This document shows, in pieces, positions 46,691 to 62,185 of a stretch of DNA of 64,000 bases (the stretch's first letter is position 1; every line of letters begins with the position of its first letter). The translations under genes and the position numbers were made by a program. Under the pieces are notes generated by a model that was given only the letters and a program-made list of their open reading frames with translations, had not been told where the DNA came from and made no database searches. Source of the stretch: Albula goreensis (Eukaryota > Chordata > Actinopteri > Albuliformes > Albulidae); NCBI GenBank assembly GCA_022829145.1, contig CM040746.1, positions 39,095,212 through 39,159,211 on the forward strand, given 5' to 3'.

Positions 46691-49182
46691 CGCTCCCACT
46701 GAAAAAAAAAGGCCTTTTCATTTTTCTTCCCCTTTTTCCTCAAATAAAAAGGGGGAAGAGGAAAAGAGGAAAACAGTCACCGAGCTGGTGATATGCATCA
46801 TTTTTCATAAACTTGAAGTATACGCATTTTGAGACGCAAGGTTTTCTGTTTATTTATTATTGTCTGTAATCTATTGGTCATCTCCTCTTGATCTCCATAT
46901 TCTTTCAAAGTGTCTCGCAAAACCACAAAACATGTTAAGGTAGGTTTATTGATAAGCACGCTGCCTAGATGATATTAGAGGGCTAAACTGAACATCACAA
47001 AAATAAAAAAAAAATAAAACAATAACAGTCATGATAAACTGTTTATCAAATGAGCAGCGGTCGGCTTTATCCAAGTTTTTCACCGACAATAGTCTAAAAA
47101 ACTTTGAATCAGTTGACGTGAAATTGATTACCAACGTTTTGAGTTATTTGAGCGACCAGTGAGGAAGTGCGATTTGTTGAAAAGTGATTTTTTTAAAAAA
47201 ATAATCAACACACATTTATAAAAGCGGCCATTTTTTATTTTGTGCAGCGGGTTATTTCCAAGGAAAAGCTGAAAGTTTCGTGGGGAGAGGTGATCGGGGT
47301 ATATCAAGAAAGAATGCGAAGCAGTGAAAGAGTTTAATTAACCGTGTCGGGGATAATTATCCTTGGACAGTCCAAATTAGTTTTGCATAATCACTATGAT
47401 CCATATGAAACAGTTTACTAAAATGATTTAACAGATAAAATTTGCCCAATTCGCGTGTGTTCTGTAGCTTTAACTTTTATTTTGTTCTTATTTGAATGGT
47501 TGTTTCAAAAATATTCACACTATGGGACAGTCCAATTAAACAAATGCAAGCAACGCGCACACAGACAGACACACACACACTTGATTTTTAGATTTAAAAT
47601 ATTGCTATTTTTATGATCTGTTCTTCTGTTTCTGTAGATGCTATCCTTGGTAAAATTGTGACCACTTACACTTAGTACGAAATACCAAGGAATCTAAGGG
47701 TGGTTATGGAGTATTTATTCAGAGGTAGCCCAACGCTAAAGCAAAAATGCAGCTCCTCGTCAGTATAACTCTGATTCTACCTGCTCTCTAGTCGACGAAT
47801 TAAGGGCGTGTAGCTTTTCCTGAATACCTTTTTTTCTACATCTTTTTCAATTCTCGAATAAAATACGTGATTAACTAGGTTTCTGGCTCTTGATTACAAT
47901 GGGTTGATTTAGATTCCGCGAAATTCTATTCAACGTCCGAACAAAGCCGTCCTTTGGAGGATATCTTACACTTCACCTGGACTAAGCACTTAAGGGCAAT
48001 TCAGATAAAAATCTTGTAAGCGATTCAACGAAAACTTGTCTGCGTGTTTTATTAATTCATAAGCAGCTGTTCGGCCAAAGAACACAATACTAGTCAACAA
48101 TCATGTACACGTAAATAGACGGTAAATCTATTAAATAAAACACAAACTAGGCCTTCACAGGTCTACTCTGAATTAGAAAACGCGTAATCCGGTGTACAGC
48201 ACAGCAGATAAACGCTAGTCATTCATTCACCGTTAGTGGTAATATCCTCAGTCGTGTTGAGTATTGAATATACCTCAGTTTTATGTGGCAAATGCAATTC
48301 TGCAGTTGAACGAGACAAATGACTAAAATAATCAGGGGTTAATAGTAAAAGACACGGGTAAGGATGAGTGCGTTACCTTGGAAATGAAGATTAAATATTA
48401 CATCCTATAAGCACTTCAAGTTTATTGTGCAAATATTAGCTACTGGACAAATTCAGCCTTCTAACGAACTGGATCACCATAATGCTTCCAAACAATAAAT
48501 ATATCGGACACCTATATAAAACAGTACTGAAACCATAAAATATACACTGGATATCTAAACAAACAACCCGGTCATTTCCAGGTTAAACCATTAACTAAAT
48601 CACAAACTTCATATAACTGTACACATTTACACGTCGTTCTGTCTGAAAACAAGATAGACATGACAGTTTATTTAGGTAAGTAATTTCCCGATCAGTCTAA
48701 TACCAAATGTAAATTTTATTAGCCAACATTAGTTTTGATATTATCTATTTAATTGTTTGACAGTTTTGTTTCACAATTTACAAAAATGAGTAATCGCAGT
48801 CCATGTATATTTTTTTGACAACGTAGGCCAATAGCAAATTCCAACAAGTCCTTCCAGCAGGTGTACTTGCAACAGGTTGACATTAAAGAAGGTGCCTTTT
48901 CGACTATTCACATTAATAAGGGAATAACAGTTTCCAAAAAGTAACTGCACCAAAACAGTTGGACATCATTTGTTCGTTCCCTCTTGGTTATGTGATGGTT
49001 GTTCTTTGCTTTACCTCAATAAAAATGACCTTGTAAAAAGGCATTAATGTATGTACATACCCATGTGATATTTAAGAGAACGCCTATCACATGTACAGAC
49101 TTGCGCACGTGTTTAATCAACTCTGACACAAACAGTCTTTACGCACTTGGGGGGAAAAAAAACTTCTGTGAAGTTTGGCGTA
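46691..49182 (-). other. sox21: sox21 3' flank, part of it presumably 3' UTR
   Basis: AT-rich sequence downstream of the sox21 stop on the minus strand. Minus-strand AATAAA signals (TTTATT on the plus strand) occur near 48667 and 46850, so the UTR could be ~0.5 or ~2.3 kb. No other gene was seen. Confidence 0.4.
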
Positions 49183-50676
<1,494 letters not shown>

Positions 50677-50712
50677 TATAAAAGTGGGAGGAGACTGCAT
50701 CGCTGTCAGAAT
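50677..50712 (+). promoter_or_regulatory. Candidate rightward TATA promoter divergent from sox21
   Basis: TATAAAAG at 50677-50684 is a consensus TATA box on the plus strand, with an initiator-like TCAGAATC beginning near 50706, about 29 nt downstream. It points away from sox21. Human SOX21 has a divergent lncRNA (SOX21-AS1), so a fish counterpart is possible, but no exon structure was established. Confidence 0.4.
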
Positions 50713-53700
50713 CTCTACCTCAGTCGAAATATTTCACTCGCCCAAAGCCTTGACGTTTTTTTGGGGGTAATATTAAGATACTGTTAAAACATTATGCGTA
50801 ATTTGTATATGTTCCTTTTCGTTATTAGGAATGACTTAATACACGCTTGTAATAACCCTGGTACCTTTGTGTGTTTTTGAAAATAACACCTATTTTATGT
50901 AAAATAGGGTATTTGCTCAGGACATGTTATTTGTCATTCTAATCTTTGAACAAAGCTAACTATGTTTGTTTGTTTTTTTAAATGTGAGAAGCAAACATAC
51001 TGAGACATTATTAATGCAATAGATTTATGGAAGCAATAATTCTCACAGTATTATTTTAATGTTTTCCCAGGATTTAATGCTACAAGTACTATGACTCCTA
51101 CTACAACTACTGCTAATAATAATAATAATAATAATGTATGTGTGGTCATGATTTGAAATTAGAGTGTACCTTATTGATATTCATTTTATTTTGTTTTGGA
51201 CATACTTGAGCCTTAACTGCAACATACTACTGACAATGGACACGCTGGAAAGCCCCACAATCGGAGTTTTAATTTCAGGAGAACATTATCTTATTATCTA
51301 ACATTATCTAATATCTTATTACCATAATATAATAGTTTATGGTGTATAAAAATTTAATAGAATATTTATTTATCACTGTTATAGACTATTGCAGAAGGCA
51401 CATTCAGTTCCCCAATCCAACTGCACTGCAGCTTTGCACTGCAGCTTTGCTAACTGTGTAGTGGCATGAGAATGCATTGTTTTCTTTCAAGAGGCTCAAA
51501 ATGCTGCATACTCAGAACATGGTACATGCTTACAGAACTGATACTAAATCGTAATGCGTGGGTATGTTTACAAGTGCAACTATTTTCCAATACATGGGCA
51601 AATCACTAACCGGGCCCAAATGCCGACGTGTTGCCTTTAGCGCCTCTTCCTCTTTAAAATGTCCTTAAGGTCAACGTTTTCGTTCTTTTTCCAAGTAGTC
51701 AACTTCATGGTCTATCTAACCTCTGCAGCCGACCTCCCATTACGGGCCACCTTCCCAGGTACCATTCCTCCTCGAGACACAGAATGCAACGCAAGGGGAG
51801 GGGCGGATGCTTAAGCCTCTGGGTTTAAATGATTGAGAAAACGACGTGGAAGTCAGGTGTTTAGTGGCACATTTTTATACATTTTGACATCTGGAATTGA
51901 GGGCCTCTTTCATTTTTGCTAGGAATCATTTCACATGTTAAATAACTTATACAGTGGTTGGTGGTTGGAGAGGTCGATTTCAATAATTTAATGTAACCTA
52001 CTATCAAACTGAGTAGGATATTTAAAAGAGTTGGCCGTGAATAACTCTTGATATAATTGCCAAACGGAAAGGAAAGCGCGCGTGTGAAGTGTAAATTTAA
52101 TTTAATTGTACAGTGTACATTATTTACGTGTACAACAGCCTAGACTCCTTTAGCCAATAATAATAATAATAATAATAAGCAGCACCACCAAACCAGATCA
52201 TTTATTTGATGTGGGCACATTCTGCTTTAAGCATTTTAAAAACATTTTACCTGCATGTGACTTTGATTGTAGAATGAATAAGTATAAAGCCAAAGAAGAA
52301 TCCACAAGAGAACACAGAGATGAGGTGTCAGACAATATGCAGAATACAGTCATGATCCGTGAATGTAAAAAAAAAAAAAAAACTTTTATGTGTTCTGAGT
52401 GACGTTCGAACTACTAAATTGGACACGTCCACGAGGAGCGCACAGTCTTGCATGGATGAGCTCAACCACCGTCCCTTCCAGTGCGCAAGGGGCCGGGGGG
52501 AGAGGGTGCTATACATTTTTAAATGATTTTTTTATGTTTCTTAAGACGCAAGATTTATGTGTTTATGAAGTACGACTAAACCTCCGAAATTGTACACTTA
52601 GTGCTGACAGACCGCTTTATGGTTCTTTACTGTGGAAGAAATAACGTTCGCATTCGGAGGTGGGAGTGAGCAGAATCGATTCTGATTGACACTTCGCTGA
52701 GATCAATCTGCTGTTTCAACTGCATTCATTCATTTTGGTGTTGACTGCGTATATACCGGACTGCCTTTGCAAAAACATAACGTGCAGTGATGTACCTCTC
52801 TAAAACAGATGTTTGCATTCTGAATAATTCACAATTATAACATATTGCAATTATATCTTATATCCTAGACACTTAAAACGAGAGGAAATTGATGGGTTAA
52901 AACTGCCGAAGACGAATACATTATTTGAGTGCATGCGTTCAACGATTTCAATAACATTGAAAAGTTGACAGCTGTTTTCAACGGATAACATTCAGGATGA
53001 ACAGTACTCAAAACCTGCATGGCACGGCAAAGAACTATTCATGTTCGTCCTTTCGTTCGTTTAGAGAAGCGTTATTCTAATGGAAACTGATTTTTCCTAA
53101 ATTTAAATAATTGTTTTTCTCTAAAATAAGATTTTCTCCGGAAAACAAGTAAACTAGAGTAAATCACGTAAGAACAAACTGATAACCCTCTTGTATAAAA
53201 TATAAGTAGTCAACAGTATGATGCTGAAACATGGTACATTTAAATGGGTGCCGACAGACCAGAAGCAACTTGCCAGTATTCTTTTTTTTTTTAATAAAAA
53301 AGCAGTTCCCATATGTTCGAATAGATTTATACCTTTGAAACAATTCTCAATATTCATGTGGAATATATCTAATTCTTCCAATGTCTTCAAGTTCAAGTTG
53401 TATTGTTCAGTATTATGAAAAAGTTCTTCATGGATATCTGAATTTGGGTCTGCTAACATATCATACCTGTGTAAAATCATGCTTCTGGCAGTTGCAGAAT
53501 CAGTAAAACTCAAATAATTTTAAAGAGTAAAACGGAAGACTGGAATCACATATTGAGGCTGGTGTAAGATTTGAGAGATTTGTGGGGCTCTTGACAGAAC
53601 TGTTGAGTTAAGTGAACACTTAATAAACACACATGCACACATGAAGGAAGACACATGGGCACAAACCCCACAAAATCTGTCCTGAGAGAGGCCTTGTCTC

Positions 53701-53759
53701 GGAACACTGTGAAGAATCAGACCCATTTACAAAAATAAAAAAAAGAGAGTGAGAAAACG
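50713..53759. other. Intergenic DNA upstream of sox21
   Basis: AT-rich with (AAT)n runs near 51113-51134 and 52156-52178, and a perfect 14-bp palindrome CAGAATCGATTCTG at 52671-52684. No protein gene was recognised. It could contain the body of a divergent non-coding transcript. Confidence 0.5.
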
Positions 53760-54030
53760 TAATTATGAAGTGTAACTGATGTCTGCTGCTGTCCTCATTC
53801 TCATCTCAGGGCCTCCTCTTATTAAGATGGCCCCTGTTGATGGACCCATTTTCTCTTAAACACTCCCAGATGTGGCAGAGAAAGCTGGAGTATAACCTGG
53901 TGATAAAGAGAAGCTCAGACCAATGAGATTCAGCTGTACACTGCCAGCCCACCGCACACCGTAGCGATAAGCCTGAAAAACTTAAATAAATGACACGGCG
54001 GGTGGCTCACTCTATCTAAATCCTGCTGGT
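53760..54030. promoter_or_regulatory. Candidate conserved non-coding element
   Basis: A non-repetitive, ORF-poor block (for example GGCCTCCTCTTATTAAGATG and TAACCTGGTGATAAAGAGAA) set in AT-rich DNA. Another similar block lies at 54530-54660. It is flagged by texture only. Confidence 0.25.
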
Positions 54031-54680
54031 GTAGGAGGTAAGTCTACATTTTTAATACCCTTTTTTGGTCAAGACTAAGGACTGGATTAACTCAAAACTT
54101 TAACTCACCACACAATCCGCACAATCAAAACACACTGAGTGAGAAAGGCCTTGCTATGTAGTGCAGAGACAAGAAGTTTGTCTTTTTTATTTTTTTGCTC
54201 CTAAAATTTTCTCCTGATTATGTGTTGGCATTTGGATGTACTGACACATTAAAGACTTCCCATCATCCTTCCTTCTTCATCAAGATACGCAGTCGAAAAA
54301 ACAAATGGACAACAAGGAATGTGTCTCTTTAATGACTTCAGAGATGAATTCGATTTCATGCAAAACATTGCCTTAACTGTTTACTGATGTCCCAAAAATG
54401 GGGAAGCAGACAAGATATAATCTTTCACAAATAGGAAATTGTTTGCAAGAACAGAGGCTTGTTTACTGTCAGCACTTTGCTCATTTTTAATCTCAGAATC
54501 TCTGGCATCTTTTATTCCTACAGAATGAGCAGAGAGGAATAAACACAGGGTCATTAAGTCACTTCAGACCGCGTGATTGTGGTGCGTTTAGTGGAAGATT
54601 AAAGGTTGAGCCCTTCAGATGAAGAACTTGATCAGGTCTTGACCATTATGTGATCTCTCTGCCCCCGATGTGAACCCCCC

Positions 54681-54705
54681 AAAAAAAAAAAAAAAAAAAA
54701 AAAAA
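54681..54705. repeat. Poly-A tract
   Basis: 25 consecutive A residues after CCCCCC. Confidence 0.9.
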
Positions 54706-57700
54706 GAATCTCACTTCCTATCTGGCACCGTATGAAGGTAAAACACTCGTTTTATGAAAGACCAGTATGAGTAAGAGTGGGTGACTGGGAGGAAGATTGA
54801 GAGACAGAAACACTAACTACACATGGCATTATTATTTTTAATATTTGCTCACAGCTACTAATCCATTTTCCACCCAGATTACTCATACACTATGGGCATC
54901 ATACGTGGGCGTTGTCTTTGTGCATTTAGGATTACATTATGCAAGGGCTTATTAATGCCATTGATTTCATATCTTTTCATACTGCATTTTAAATAATCGG
55001 GCATTGCATTCGTTAGCACCCTTTGCAAATGAAAAATGTGCCATGAATGAAAGGTCACAACATTCACAATGGTAATCCAGTGTGTACACTGTGTCTCTTT
55101 TTTTTTTTTTTGATAATGTAAAACGAGGTTATTAAATGTAGCAAAATAAAAGCCTGAGCCTACCAATATCTTGATTACCAAGAATTAAGATCAATCATTT
55201 GTATTTGCATAAAGCGTTTCGTTACATACAGTTTTTGTGTCAACATTTTTAAATCCACAGTTGTGTCAACCTTTTTGATTATTTGATGCATTGTATTTGC
55301 TCACGGTACAATAACTTTATTTCCACAGAGCCCTCCACTGTCACCATGTCTGACATTTTCCTTTTTTGTTCACAATGAACATTTAAAAATGCTGGAAAAG
55401 ATTACAGATTACATTCTTTATCATTTCCTATACATTGCACGTTGTTACATATACGGTACCGGCAGAGGAAACTGGTTTTTACATCTTACACATGGTTAGT
55501 GAGACAGAATCCTGTGACAGGAACAGGAAATGAACGGCACAGAAAATGTAGTTTTAGAGAAGACATTTCCGTAAATGTTCTTTCTCATAAGTTTAAGTGT
55601 AATTACATACTTTCTTTTCTGAATGATTCCTGAATAAGTGCTTTTACAGATTCTAGGTTGAATAGCCCAGCCCAACATGTCTGAAGCCTATCCACAAAAA
55701 AACTGCTAAGTAGTAAGAAGTGAGGAGAGTAAATCAGAAATCAAAACTTCATGCCTTTATGTATCTTATCTAAATATACTCAGATTAACAGAATATGCTT
55801 TTTAGGACAGTCATAAAGACATTAAAAGTTTTTTTTTCATGTGGAACTTGACTGATTGCTATGTAAAGAGGTTTGTATTTCAGTCTAATGTGCATTTCGT
55901 TTCACGTCAAATTTATTTGTACAAAGCCTTGCAACTCGGTCCAAATATTAGGGGATAAAAACTAAGGGGATTTTCAAATCTGTACTGTATGCTTCAGTGA
56001 TAGGACAGTTAGTCACACCAAAAAACTTTGTAGACAAACCAGAATTAGAGAAAGGCCAAAACTAACATTTTGATGCTCTGAGTCTTCAAAACACTGCATG
56101 ACCTATTTTGCACAATGTGTGGTTTCCACCTTAAGACAGTGACAAATTTCTCTCTCCCATGCTTAAAGTGATTCTATTTATACAATCTTTTAGTCTCCCC
56201 AGGGTGGATTTTAATGTCTTTGTTCCAGTGTGTCTATTTGAATTAGTGTGGTAAATAACCCCACATAGAAATCTCAATGTGCCAGATCTACCACATGCAG
56301 TATGACTAAGGACATGTATATTTCAACAGGAAAACATTTTCTGTCAACCCATTTAATTCCCATTGCATATCATGATGAACTGGACGGTGTTTTCTTCTCA
56401 TTTCAGTTGAATCCACAAGAATTCCTCAGCAAACATGGAATACCAGAAGATCAAACGTCTTGGATTTGTGGCATCCACAACCTAACATGTTCTAAAAACT
56501 GTTGGTTAACTTGTAAGAACTCTTTCTGTCCTCTCAAAGCATACTGTCAAAAAACAATTAAAAAACAAAGAGAAGAGGTGTAAAAGATTACAGAGGCGAT
56601 AACAGCTGCAGAAATGAACACATGTGAAAGTGTCTTCCATGGAACCATTTTTTATGCCTAAAACGATAAAAGTCATGTAAACAAAGCATACATTTAGAAT
56701 GCAAAGGCCTATGAAACCAATTGCTCATAAGTCCTATTACCTGCTGTATGATGAGACTCTGTGGCTCTGAGACACTCCACTCCCAGCAGCCCCTGGTGCT
56801 CTGAGCTCAGACCGGCGGCTCTGGAGGGCCGCAGGCTAAGAATCGCAGCAGTGAGCCAGTTAGCTGGAGCTGGAGCTTAGCTGGAGTTAGCGAGATGCCG
56901 TATCGGCTAGTCATCACCGCTGAACCCAAACACAGAGTCACGTCCACCCTGCGTTATCTGCCACACTACCCCCCCCCCCCACACCACCTCTATCAACCAT
57001 ATCACACAAACCCGGATAATTCACCTCCAGGGGACGTCCACAGCTCCTCTGTGAGTGGGAGAAATGGAATGCGCCCTGGCAGTTATTCCTTCCTCATCAC
57101 AAAGACAGCTGTCCTTCACTTTCCTGTTGGGTCCCATCTTTCCTTATGACTGTAGGATTAACCTCTGGCTTTTTTGCTGACATAGGGGGTCTGTCCGTCT
57201 GGAAGGTTCAAAAAAAGATTCAATCCAGTGCGTATGGCATGGATTTGGTCAGTCTTTTATTCAGCCTGGCCAGTCCCTATCAAGCACCATCACAAGTGAA
57301 TTCACTGGACATGGAGTCAGGCACGTGTGAGTAAGTTATACGGCAATGCTACATGTTCTCTGTAAAAGTGGCAGCCTAGAAGAGCGAGTGCAGTCAAAAG
57401 TAGCTTCATTATACTCAAACCGACTGTATAGTACCACAATGACTTTGGGTGAAAGTCAGGTAATGTCCTCACCCACAGGTACTAAACTGCAGTAAAGATA
57501 CCACACTTCATCTGTCCCACCCATGAACTGCACCAGCTCAGGTTAATTAGCACAACTCATTCACGAGATCAGATGGTGCAGTGTGTGGGTGGAACCAACA
57601 TGCAACAGGGCAGTGCTTCTTAACCCTCAGTCCTTACCACTGCTGTCAAGGCCAGAGGTTGTCTGCAGGAACCTGCTCATAACCTATACTACATCAGCCG

Positions 57701-58725
57701 AATTCATTCATTAACTCACCTCCTAGGCCAAGGAAGTAAATTCATGAGTGAGGTTAGGTGGTGTGGTGTGGTGCCATAAGGGAGGACTCTGAGACCTATG
57801 CTTCCAGGAGTGTGCCTTTGTAGAAGAACCCACAACCGAGACCTCTGTCAAGACCCTTACAGCATCAGGTTTGTCACCACAGAATTTCAACACTAATTTC
57901 AGTGAAATTACTGACAAGGTGAAGGAAAACAGGAATGTGTCATTTCACACTACATGTACTAAAAAAAAACAAATTCATGATGTTATTTTATTTCACATTA
58001 ACATTAACAAAAAAATCACATGAATTAAAATTTTATGAATCGCTCTTTGCTTACACGTAGTTAAGATTATTATACGAAACATTAATGATACATTTTGTAC
58101 TAAACCCTTATTGGGAATGCATGTCGGCAAAGTAGTGAGAGAGAAAGGGCTTCCCGACAGATTGTTTGTGTAACCAATAACACACATTCACACTGAGCCA
58201 AGCTACATTTTGCTAAAATCCTTCTCACAGCAACAAAATGCATCCAAGTCCATTTTCTTGGATGTTCCACAGCTTGTTGTTGAATGTGATTTTAAATATA
58301 AGCAGCATATTTAAGGGAATCTTGCCTATAAAATGGATTGTCAGGGGGTGGGAGGTGTTTGTTGCTGGGAGGCTGTGAATGGTCTGTGCTCCATGTCAAT
58401 CAACATTCTGCTCCACCCACTCCACCCTTCTGCTTGGGCTTGAGGAACACAGGAGAAAACCCTTGAGATTGTGCCACTTTGTAGAAGGATAATACGTTAC
58501 AAATTACCAAAACAAAGTGCCAGAACATGAACTTGATAAAACAGATTTTATTGGAATAAGGTTTCTTTTAAACACACAAACTCCCCGCCTTTTAAATACC
58601 TAATGCACAGCATCAGCTTCAGGAAGCAGAATAAATGCGAGAGTTTGACCTTTGAACCCATTCACCCAACCCCCGGCTCAAGGCTAAGGAAAGACCAAAC
58701 AAATGTGTCAAAATGAGGAAAATAC

Positions 58726-58752
58726 TTTAAAAAAAAAAAAAAAAAAAAAAAA
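58726..58752. repeat. Poly-A tract
   Basis: A run of about 24 A residues preceding GGGGGG. Confidence 0.88.
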
Positions 58753-58769
58753 TGGGGGGATGACACATG

Positions 58770-58990
58770 ATGCCATGCTGAAATGAAATCTGTGGGCCGT
58801 CGGTGCTTCTCTCATTAGAGCCGGTTTTATTACCTTCTGTGTCGGATGATGTAATTATTCAGCGGACACACTTGAAGATAAGAAGACATCACTAAATCAG
58901 GTTTCCCATCTCACAGGCCTCTGAGGGCAGATGCAGGAATTATCGATCACAGAGTTTGACAGATCATTCCAGCTTTAGAGTGATCAGAAC
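58770..58990. promoter_or_regulatory. Candidate conserved non-coding element
   Basis: A complex block with GATGATGTAATTATTCAGCG (homeodomain-type TAATTA) and GAATTATCGATCACAGAG. No ORF. It is about 9 kb upstream of sox21, suggestive of an enhancer but untested. Confidence 0.3.
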
Positions 58991-60109
58991 TCCCTCTCAC
59001 TGACTGAAACTCAAAGGGAATCAGGCCAGGTGTCAAACACGGACTCAAACTATACTCTGCCCAGCCCCAGGGTGACAGTTCCTCACAAAATGGCCCAGTT
59101 CAGCATACGAGTTCATGCCCCTCTACTTTGCTATGCTTGCTCCATGACTGCTCGTATGATTACCGTATTTGTGCAAGGATTGTGGTTGTTGTTTCTTCAT
59201 TTCCTCAACAGGTTTCTTTCCAGGGTGATTTTCCCATCTTATGTTGTCATTTCTGGCCCCTGGGACTTTACATTCGACCCTTTGCACTCTAAGCCTCTTT
59301 AGACAAGAGCGTCTGCTAAATACCTTCAATGTAACACAAAAAACGTTTTAACAAAATATATTTAATTTTATATGTGAACTTGAAGCTGGTAGTAATTTGA
59401 AATAGTCCAATTAAATCTGAGCCAGCAAACTTTGAAGCTTCACTGCTAACAACTGTGGATAGGAAATGGGAAAATGGTTACTGTGCTGTCCAAAAAAAAA
59501 AAAATTATTCATGTTCAATGTGAAGTAAAACTGGAAATTTGATCTTATTCATCACATCTCCAAGGTTCCTAAAACATATAAACAATATTATGTAAAATAA
59601 AATCATAAATAATATTAAAATAACAATAATAAACTCATTCCCATTTTAAATACGATAATGTCTAATCGTACTTAACACTGAGTTATTGGGCTGTGTGGGG
59701 TCGTTTATAGTAAGAACACCCAATATAACAAAGCATCCGGTACTGTTATATCTCAGCAAAAATAAAGAAATAAACAGAAAAGATCAAAGTAACAATCAAC
59801 AAATCGCAGCAGTTGTGCACGCTCCTTTTGAAATCACACCGTTTTTGCTTTCATGTACGGCAAAAGTCTCTACCCGTGCAGTGCGACACCCACACGGACA
59901 GCCACGCCAACACGCAGCTATGAATTTAAAACAGTCCCCCTTTTCATGCTCCGGGTTTCCATCCAGGCCGACATGCTTGGGTAAAGACCAGATTAGAGAG
60001 CCGCCCATAGACGAGTGCCACGTTTCAGCCCTATGTATCCCATCATGCCCTTGGGCACTTCAAACCACAGACCCAAACGGATGAGGTACTCCAACCCTGG
60101 CTTTGGCGG
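58991..60109. other. Intergenic DNA with a SINE tail fragment
   Basis: Mixed sequence. The only recognisable item is the SINE tail near 59268-59335. ORFs 59030-59302 and 59686-60084 have no supporting features. Confidence 0.5.
59268..59335 (+). mobile_element. SINE 3' tail fragment
   Basis: AGACAAGAGCGTCTGCTAAA followed by TACCTTCAATGTAAC matches the conserved tail of the tRNA-derived fish SINE. The head is missing or unrecognisable. Confidence 0.55.
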
Positions 60110-60370
60110 GGGTCAAGTCAGATCGAGAGGTTAATCCATAAATTGCCCTTGTGATCATTATCACTCGAAGTCATAATTACAAAGAGCATTAATTAACTTC
60201 TTAGATACCGTGCCAATGCCGTACTTAACATGTCCTGAATTCATTATCGGGCTAACGATCCCAGAGAGGAAAGCGTCTCTCTCCAGGCAGAACGGCAGTG
60301 TAAACAGCTAATACAGACAGCTCGGAGTTCAAGCCGACTAGCGTTTATCCTTGAGTTTCTACGGGGTGTA
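60110..60370. promoter_or_regulatory. Candidate enhancer with OTX-, SOX- and homeodomain-type sites
   Basis: Within 65 nt lie TAATCC (K50/OTX type, 60132-60137), ACAAAG (SOX core, 60179-60184) and TTAATTAA (60189-60196). The block is non-repetitive, ORF-poor and about 10 kb upstream of sox21. A SOX site five bases from a homeodomain site is the arrangement found in many neural enhancers. Confidence 0.35.
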
Positions 60371-62100
60371 CAGACCCTCGTGTGTTTCGCTTCAAGGATT
60401 CCATTTCATTGTGCACTCATTGTTCACAAACAGTGGTTACAGACTGTAGCCTTTTTCCCCACAAAAACACAAGGGGCATTTGCGTCACAGTAAACACAAA
60501 TTCTCTTCTGGAAACTTTTGGAGTAAAGAAAAAAAAAAAAAAAAGAAAAAACTTTGCTGTCATCTCTTCGACCTCAGGACTCAAAAGGAAGGGATTCACC
60601 TACGCCCCTTGTGTGGAGAGATGACCTATACACAGGCTGCTTTTTCTTTCCTCCGCCCAATGTACTACTTCTTGTGAATACTTGCGAATACGCAAATGTC
60701 CTACAAGCACCTTTCTGTGAGTCTGTGGCTGCAGCTGGTCGGCCTCTTGCTGTGCTCTGCCAAGTGCGAGGAATGGGTTTCTTTCATCATGAATGAAACC
60801 AATCTGGGCTAATATGTCTCCTATGAGGAGTCCCGGCTGGCCGCAGTGTCTCGTTCTTTCACCGTACCTCGCAGCCCTCCCAGCTCATGCACTTGGGATA
60901 ATTGCAATTTAATTGGGTGACTAAAAATGAAAACTGTGTCCACATTATCCGGGATTATCTCTTCACCCAAACCCCACACCCCCCCCCCCCGAGCCTGCCA
61001 TCGATTCAAAGGGCCCCATTTATCAGAACGTCGAGGCTGATCCCTGGTCAGTCATAGGAAAACTGTGAGAACCCAGGAGAAGTGGGGGGGGTAAAGGAAG
61101 AGAGGAGGCGTGAAGGAGTGCAGAAGTAGCTGACAGTGGAGGAAAAAATTGTGACTGCGATTTTTCGTTAATGCACATTCATCTTGGAGATGGATATCTT
61201 TTCTAATGCTGCTAATCAATACAGATCAGTATTTATGTAAAATACAAGGTATAAACTTTGAGGGGAAAAATACAATGTCTGTATAGCTGCTGCCATTCGG
61301 GGCTTGTTGTACCCAGTATCCAAGTCTTGAATTAATAAATGAAAATGCAAAACAATAAGACTGTTTTTATTTTATTTCGGTGTTTTACTAACCTTGTAAC
61401 AGAGGTATTTAAAAAAAAAAAAAAAAAAAAACTTTCCAGAATACTTATTTCCAGATAAATGTTGATTTTTAAACTTTCGCGAGCTTAAGTACAGCCATGA
61501 GAAAGCGTAAGGTAGGCAAAAAAAAAAAAAAAATCTTTAGAAAAAGGCTCACTCACCTACGGCTGAGTAAATATTAACGACTCGGGTTGGTGTTTTCTAC
61601 TGAAAACTTTCCCATGGGTTCATTTTTCAACTTTCAAAGAACATCTGTACATGCTTTTTAAGACCTCAACTATCACAGATAAATCTCGTGAAGAAAATTC
61701 AAGGAACTAACTTGGCGGATATAAAAGGTAGATTACAGACCTCAGCCCCCCTTTATTTCGCTTTTCTCTGTTCAGAATGTTTTTTAGACAGCATGAATGA
61801 TCCATGTTTCAGATGTCCCTGCACCCAGCGCACAGGACCATGTGCTTCAGTGCAGACAGTCCTTGCACACATTCTCAGACTTTGCAGCTCCAAATGATGA
61901 TCCATGAGTCACTCTGCTAACCGTACCGCTGCTTTTGTGTGAGCTCTACTCGACTTTAAAAGCCCCATTCAGGCGGCATGAATGCTCTTCATTTTCTCCC
62001 AAAGAACTTTGCATTGATAGCGGGAGAAAGGAAGGTGCTTTCGAAAAGGAAAAGAGAAACAATGGGAACAAAAGAGGCAAGCTTTCAGATTCCATTATGA
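60371..62100. other. Intergenic DNA with A-runs and non-repetitive blocks
   Basis: A-runs at about 60530-60550, 61410-61430 and 61519-61533. Complex stretches at 60880-61080 (GGGATAATTGCAATTTAATT) and 61560-61700 may be regulatory. No protein gene was recognised. Confidence 0.45.
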
Positions 62101-62185
62101 ACATAGTGCCCCATTCTCCTCAGCTGTTTGTACATTTTCACCACAATAATGCGGCCTTGGCAGAATATGTCTCCCTTTCTTTCAG

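Larger units (their letters stand above)
54031..58769. other. Gene-poor DNA
   Basis: Holds poly-A at 54681-54705 and assorted AT-rich sequence. The ORF at 56302-56583 follows no splice pattern and matches no family I know. A GC-richer stretch at 56770-57130 has a poly-C run and no credible coding signal. Confidence 0.5.

Noticed and set aside
56302..56583. 93-codon Cys-containing ORF resembling a small secreted protein
   Set aside because: No signal peptide, promoter, polyadenylation signal or recognised cysteine pattern.
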